Source: Toxorhynchites rutilus septentrionalis (Eukaryota > Arthropoda > Insecta > Diptera > Culicidae). Taken from it: a DNA stretch of 64,000 bases. A model generated the notes under the pieces. That model did not search any database. It had not been told where the DNA came from and saw nothing but the letters and a program-made list of their open reading frames with translations. The stretch spans positions 64,544,763-64,608,762 of the forward strand of contig NC_073746.1 of the NCBI RefSeq assembly GCF_029784135.1, given 5' to 3'. Positions 59,201 through 64,000 of the stretch are shown piece after piece. Each line of letters begins with the position of its first letter. Position 1 is the stretch's first letter. The translations under genes were made by a program, and so were the position numbers.

Positions 59201-60600
59201 ATTAATCTATTGCAACCAAAGCATCGAAACTTTGAAAAATCATAATTCGAAATCGAGAAAAAAAACATCTACCTGATTTTTGGATGTGCTATGATAAAAA
59301 AAAACTCAACTTTCAAGAAAAAATATAAAAATATGGCGTCCTTGGTCCCGAAACCATGTAAACTATAAAACACAAAAAAATAAATAATAATGAAAATAAA
59401 GTTCAATATTTTTACAAGTGTAATTTTTTAAATGAATATTATCCCATTGGCTTTAGTTTGATATATCAATCATCTGAATCTATCTAGTATTTCTAAAATT
59501 ATGATTTTTTTGTTTCTGGAAAAAGAGGAAAACATGATTTGTCGTACCACCGGTTTACTTCAAAAATTATAACTTCAAAACGACAAAAATCACCTCTCTG
59601 ATATTTGGATATTTTATGTAAAAAATCTTCAGCCTTCAAGTAAAAAATATAGAAAAAAAAGCGCCCTCGGTCTCTAGATAATAAAAACTATAAAAAACAA
59701 CTACAATCAATAATTATGAAAACAAAATCGGTGTAGTTGTTATGAGTTATTGAAAAAGTTATGAGTTTTTGAAAAAAAAGTCATTTAAAAAAATGGGAAA
59801 AAGTTGATTTTTTGAACCACACTAAAATGGATATCATAATCCTAATGAAAAATGAAAAATACGAGTCTAATGTTTTGCGATAAAGAACAAAATTACGACG
59901 GATTCGACCTAAAATCTAAGAACCATGTGAACTATAAAAAACAAATATAATCAATAATTACGAAACAAAATCCATTTTTTTCACAAGCGAAATATTAAAA
60001 AACAGACTAGCTAAATGGTTTTAATTTGATACATCGATCATCTAGATCGGTTCAGTAGTTCAAAAGTTATGACTTTTTGTGTCGGAAAACAGGGAGAAAA
60101 ATTTATTTTTAGGATCATTGACTAACTTTGATAAATCATAACCCAAAAACAAAAAATAACACCTCTCTGACTTATGGATATGTTATGTGAAAGAACCACA
60201 GCTTTCAAGATAAAATATAAAAAATATAGCGCCCTTGGCCCCGAAACAGTGTAAACTTTAAAAAAAACTAATACAATCAACAAATTACGGAAACAAAATC
60301 CAATTTTTTTCCAAAGGTGATATATTTTCAAAGAAGGCTTTGATGTGATATGTCGTTTATCTGAATCGGTCCAGTAGATCAAAATTATGAATGAAAAAAT
60401 GAAAAAATGAAAAAAATATTTATGAATTTTATGGAAAAAAGGGAAAAAATTATTTTTCGGATCACTCTAAAATGGAAATGGTCATCCTAACGAAAAAATT
60501 AAAATATACTGGTCGAATATTGTGCGATTAGCTATCACTTTTCATGGAAGTCTGAGAACCACTATATCGGCTTGACCCATGATTCCATAATCGCTGGAAT
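56251..60600. repeat. large palindromic foldback complex, family F
   Basis: The left half (56251-57656, beginning CAGCCATTCCATGTCAAGCC) and right half (about 58923-60600) are mirror images and each is internally palindromic. Between them, inverted blocks starting TTAGGGTGGCAATGGATG (57669) and CATCCATTGCCACC (near 58895) flank the mariner fragment. Subunits marked by CGATTCAGATGATC occur in alternating orientation every 300-600 bp. Confidence 0.75.
57820..58762 (+). pseudogene. mariner transposase fragment fused to another repeat
   Basis: A frame from 57963 to 58685 (240 codons). The first about 15 codons (FLKIEKSPKREVKE) come from a TTAGGGTTCCAATGAA repeat also found at 60731-61130 (minus strand). 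From about 58010 it is mariner: RMVTGDEKWVTYDN (first catalytic Asp), VFHQENARPYTS (second position, Glu instead of Asp), PPYSPDLAPSDYHLF (third Asp, 34 residues on). The right terminal repeat TTAGGCTGTCAAAAAAGTCC (reverse, ending 58762) and TA remain. The N-terminal DNA-binding domain and left end are lost, so it is inactive. Confidence 0.85.
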
Positions 60601-60730
60601 TTGGCATGGAATTTTCGGTTATTTTTCGTTTTTCATAAAAACTCAAATTTGACGTCTGCGAAACCAGTAAATAAAGCCCGAATGAGCTAAAATTTCGCAT
60701 AGGGTATATTATCGTGCAAATCAACATTTC

Positions 60731-61133
60731 TTAGCAATTTCCGAATGAAAAATCGAGATAACTATTTTTATTGGCACCCAAAACCGTACTTTTCGTTCCG
60801 TACTCCGAAAAAAACCGAAAGTCCCAGAATGCCGATTTTTGACAAAAAATTTTTTTCGAGATGTCACTAGATCTCGACGTTTCATGCAATTTTAAGACAT
60901 TTGGCATCAAATTTTTTTTTTCGAAAACCCCGATTTCCTTTACTTCCCTTTTGGGTGATTTTTCGATTTTCAAGAAACTCAAACCTTGACCGCTTTGCGC
61001 CACTCTCCCTTAAGTCCGATTGAGCTGATATTTTACATAGGGTGTTTTTTCGAAGTGTTGAACATTTTGTATAGGGTAACTTTTTGAAATTTTAGGGTCG
61101 ATTTTTTCCCATACATTCATTGGTACCCTAATA
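60731..61133 (-). repeat. TTAGGGTACCAATGAA repeat
   Basis: The minus strand starts TTAGGGTACCAATGAATG near 61132 and contains GTCCGATTGAGC-like and CAAAGCGGTCAAGG sequences in the same order as 57827-58000. It is the undisrupted relative of the 5' part of the mariner fusion. Confidence 0.65.
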
Positions 61134-61990
61134 TCTATATATATTAAAATGGATTTCTGTCTGTCTGTCTGTCTGATTCTTATGGACTCGGAAACTACTG
61201 AACCGATAAACATGAAAATTGGTATGTAGGGATTTTTGGGGCCGGGGAAGGTTTTCGTGATAGTTTGAGAACCCTCCCCCCTCTCTAAGGGGGGGCTGCC
61301 ATAAAAATCAAACACAAATTTCTACATTACTCGTGAATTAACCAAGCAAATAACACCAAATTAGGTATGTGAAGGTTTTAGGTTGCAATAAATGTTTCTA
61401 TGATGGTTAGACTCTCCACCCCCTCCCTAAGGTGGGGGGGTCTGCCATACAAATGAAACACAAATTTCTGCATAACTCGAGAACTAATCAAGCAAATGGA
61501 ATCAAATTAGGCATATGGTGGTTTTAGGGTGAAATTGATCTTTGTTCGAAACTGGAAATGGATTTTAATGTGATAAAACGCACTCCTATATCTTCTTCTA
61601 TCTATACCAAAAAAAGGATCGCCGGATGTGTTGATAAGAGCAGAACTCGAGGAAGGAAATGTCCGATTTAGGGCTGTCTTTATTCTATCATATTTTCTGT
61701 ATAAAACATTTATTCCATGTTACGGAGAAACATGTTATTTGAAAGTGGTTGAAAAATCTTAAACGAGATTTTTTTCTGAAAATATTCTGATATTATAATG
61801 ATGAGTTTTGTTAGAAATACTAGGAATTATAGTAAAAGGTAAATTCAACGAGGTCGAATAGCAGATCATTCAATGAACAGTTCTGCGATTGGACCCATGA
61901 ACTTGCTTATAGTAAGAAAACATGAATGTTTGAAAGTATTGATAACAATACACAAATTTTGGGCGGGACGAAGTTTGCCGGGTCAGCTAG
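61134..61990 (+). mobile_element. Helitron-like non-autonomous element R3 (most complete)
   Basis: Starts TCTATATATATTAAAATGG after an A and ends GGGCGGGACG ... GGGTCAGCTAG before a T. 857 bp, with an internal (TCTG)n-like start and the phrase GACTCGGAAACTACTGAACC. No Rep/helicase frame, so non-autonomous. Nearly the reverse complement of R1. Confidence 0.72.
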
Positions 61991-62592
61991 TATATGATAT
62001 TTATACGATTTATTTTTGCTGGGTTAGCTTACATTTATTTTCTGTTTACATTTTTGAGTTTAGTGCAACTGAATTAAAAGCTGAAATAATTTATTTTTGT
62101 CATTATGTACATCGAAACGCAAAAGATCGGCAAACAGATAATCTTTCATTCTTTAAAGTTCAAATTAAAAAAAAAAAATATTGAAATAAGCATGAACAAT
62201 ATTTTTCAACGTAATGTTTCAAACATACATGTATTTCCAATAATCCGTGAATCAACTTAATTTATTTCCATAAAAATCGTATTAACTTTTTTAGCCATTT
62301 GAGTCCTCTATTATGTTCTGTTTTTTTTTAATTATTATTAGTGAGTTTCGGACAGTAATTTCGTGAATAGTATTGCAAGCGGAAAATAAATGTATGTTTG
62401 CTGTTCATGGTGCGAACATAAATAATATATAATATATAAATAATATTTATCCAAGTTTTTTGAGGCATCTCGCACATATTGGTAATAGTATGGGTAGTGC
62501 AGGTCGATGCAATTTTTGGAGTGAAACAATTAACAATTAAATTAACAATAAAATTAACAATAAAATCGCCAAAATTAAAAAGATGTACTCAC
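61991..62592. other. AT-rich spacer or intron, nothing recognised
   Basis: Short frames only. Confidence 0.5.
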
Positions 62593-62638
62593 GCATAGAC
62601 CACGCTCGGTTTCTCCCACCAGTTGAGCACCTCCCGGC
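62593..62638 (-). CDS. candidate micro-exon, unidentified protein
   Basis: 46 bp between acceptor TAATCCCAG and donor GTGAGT on the minus strand; reads GREVLNWWEKPSVVYA when joined to the flanking phases. It accepts 2 bases after the 62716-62798 block and leaves 2 bases that are completed by the first base of 44359-44484. Confidence 0.4.
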
Positions 62639-62715
62639 CTGGGATTAGACCCTGGGATGAAACGATCAGTGCATCAGTGTGTGATCGATATCGGAGGTAT
62701 CGCAGAACAAGTTAC

Positions 62716-62798
62716 CTTCATTTTGTACAGCACCAGTTGCGGAGCGTGCTGCCAGCAGTAAATAAAACTCCGTTCGCACACGCAAATTAACTTGATTG
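62716..62798 (-). CDS. candidate exon, unidentified protein
   Basis: 83 bp (1 + 27 codons + 1) between acceptor CGTTTTATAG and donor GTAACT. Reads NQVNLRVRTEFYLLLAARS then ATGAVQNE. Another frame would give LYKMK, so the reading is not certain. It lies 250-330 bp beyond the poly(A) signal of the neighbouring gene. Confidence 0.35.
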
Positions 62799-63047
62799 CT
62801 ATAAAACGACAATCGTGACAGTTAAGTATCAATTAGCAACGCAAATCAATCGGCAAACTCGAACAACGGCTTTGCTCTCTCTCTCTCGGCTAGATCCCGA
62901 ATAATTGACAAATGGAGAAACTAATAAATTAAATTGATAATTCACTTGTCAACGATTACTGCGATATCCTTTTCTGGCTGCCGATGGTTGACTACTATCA
63001 CCTCTTACTACAGCGAAAAGCGGGGAAGGAAAACCATTTTTGAATAT

Positions 63048-63053
63048 TTTATT
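63048..63053 (-). terminator. poly(A) signal of the 63-kb gene
   Basis: AATAAA on the minus strand about 36 bp after the stop codon at 63089-63091. Confidence 0.65.
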
Positions 63054-63088
63054 TTATCTCTATATAACTAATTAATTCTTAACATTAT

Positions 63089-63691
63089 TCAGAAATTTTG
63101 GCCGGCCTTTCTGCCCGGTTTGAAACTTTTTCGTGGCTGTTGCGAGCCGTATTCCGTAAACGGCAAACTCGGTTCGTAGAAGTTATATTGAATTTGCTGG
63201 CTCCTTCTAGCTACTGGATCATCGTGTTGGGTCTTAGCGGACACCAGCTGGTCATTGATGTCCTTAGCTAGAAAGGGGAAAAAGTTGACCACTGGAGCGA
63301 CCCATGCCATCGGTTTCGTAGCCACCATGGTGGCGAGCGTGTCGAACCGATTGATCCGGGTGTACGAGGTGGCTCGATGCGGATGGTCGATATGAACATC
63401 AACATCGGAAGGTTTATGATCCTTATCCGTTTGGGGCGCAGTGGGGGAGTAATCCGCATCGGGCGCTTGTGGTGAATCTGTTACTGGTGGTTTCCAATGG
63501 TCGTTTGCATTCCTGGTAATGTTTAAATTTCCATTTTCCTGGGGAGGCTGCAAAAAAGGGGATGGTTCGCCGACCCCTGCATCGGCAGCCGCAGCTACCA
63601 CGAGAGCTACCATCACAAAAAACGCCTAAAATGATATAAGTTTTCAAACTGTTTGCATAAATCACTGTTTTAACAACTTTATTACGTTCAT
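63089..63691 (-). CDS. small predicted secreted protein, unidentified
   Basis: Two minus-strand exons: 63686-63691 (ATG AAC) and 63089-63625, joined in phase 0 at a 60-bp intron (donor GTAATA, acceptor ATCATTTTAG), giving 180 residues. The splice creates MNAFFVMVALVVAAAADA, a clean signal peptide, which is why this start is preferred over the internal ATG. The mature part is Pro/Asp/His-rich with no membrane segment: EPSPFLQPPQENGNLNI, PDADYSPTAPQTDKDHK, then WVAPVVNFFPFLAKDINDQL and a basic C-terminus (KSFKPGRKAGQNF). There is a TATA box upstream and a poly(A) signal downstream. No domain is recognised; it could be a lineage-specific secreted or matrix protein. Confidence 0.75.
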
Positions 63692-63759
63692 CTTTCCACT
63701 CTTATCTAAACCCATGCGAGATCAAACGGACTATGATCGTCGGTATTTTTGGATGCCAA

Positions 63760-63767
63760 CTTTTATA
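63760..63767 (-). promoter_or_regulatory. TATA box of the 63-kb gene
   Basis: TATAAAAG on the minus strand, about 70 bp upstream of the ATG at 63691; expected start of transcription near 63735. Confidence 0.7.
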
Positions 63768-64000
63768 CATCGTTAGAGCAAACCAAGAGTATCCAACCGT
63801 AGAGCTTTATTTCACCTGCGCTATGGCATCTTATAAGTCACTGCGCCGAAAAATCCATTTAGTGAAATATTTACGCACTTAGTGGTGATGCTGCGGAGAC
63901 GCATCGAACGAATCGTGTATAATGCTGACGAAAACTAATGTTGATGGTGAAAAACTGTGCTCCAATTTTTCGCTAAAACAATGTTGCGCAGACTGAAGCA

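Overview
The window is nuclear DNA from an insect with a large, transposon-rich genome, most likely a culicine mosquito (Aedes-like). The evidence is the spliced genes with GT-AG introns, tRNA-derived SINEs resembling the Feilai type, an I/Loa-group LINE with an RNase H domain, many mariner, piggyBac and Helitron-like remnants and MITEs, and AT-rich spacers. No organism name can be proved from the sequence alone. Host coding sequence is a small fraction; most of the 64 kb is nested mobile DNA.

Layout. (1) 0.9-11 kb: a plus-strand cathepsin L-like papain-family protease gene (exons at 1378, 1622, 10589 and 10950, all phase 0). Its second intron has been inflated to 8.8 kb by a full-length 6.1-kb LINE with a 13-bp target duplication, a palindromic foldback repeat and a Tc1 remnant. 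The exons for the catalytic His and Asn were not found. (2) 11.8-22.6 kb: a composite structure. Two 1255-bp inverted arms (13381-14635 and 21360-22614), each carrying the same mariner-like remnant, enclose a second 544-bp palindrome and a tandem array of four decayed histone H2A copies with histone-type 3' hairpins on both strands. (3) 22.6-40 kb: a patchwork of dispersed pieces of the same histone-associated repeat family (hairpins at 27.36, 35.03 and 36.5 kb and a recurrent interrupted palindrome), a SINE, MITEs, a four-level nest of transposons (27587-31587) and a piggyBac-like element. (4) 40-50 kb: mostly unrecognised AT-rich DNA, a piggyBac-type MITE, and two LINE fossils on opposite strands. 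(5) 51-62 kb: three Helitron-like non-autonomous elements (5'-TC...CTAG-3' between A and T), palindromic foldback elements, and a mariner remnant fused to another repeat. (6) 62.6-63.8 kb: a small two-exon minus-strand gene for a predicted secreted protein, with its own TATA box and poly(A) signal.

A second, tentative minus-strand gene is suggested by exon-like blocks at 62.7, 62.6, 44.4 and 34.7 kb; the first three have compatible splice phases. If real, it shares its introns with most of the transposons in the right half of the window.

The most unusual content is the histone-derived, inverted-repeat-flanked repeat complex at 13-22.6 kb and the palindrome GACGTAG-GA-CTACGTC that marks pieces of the same family at about a dozen places.
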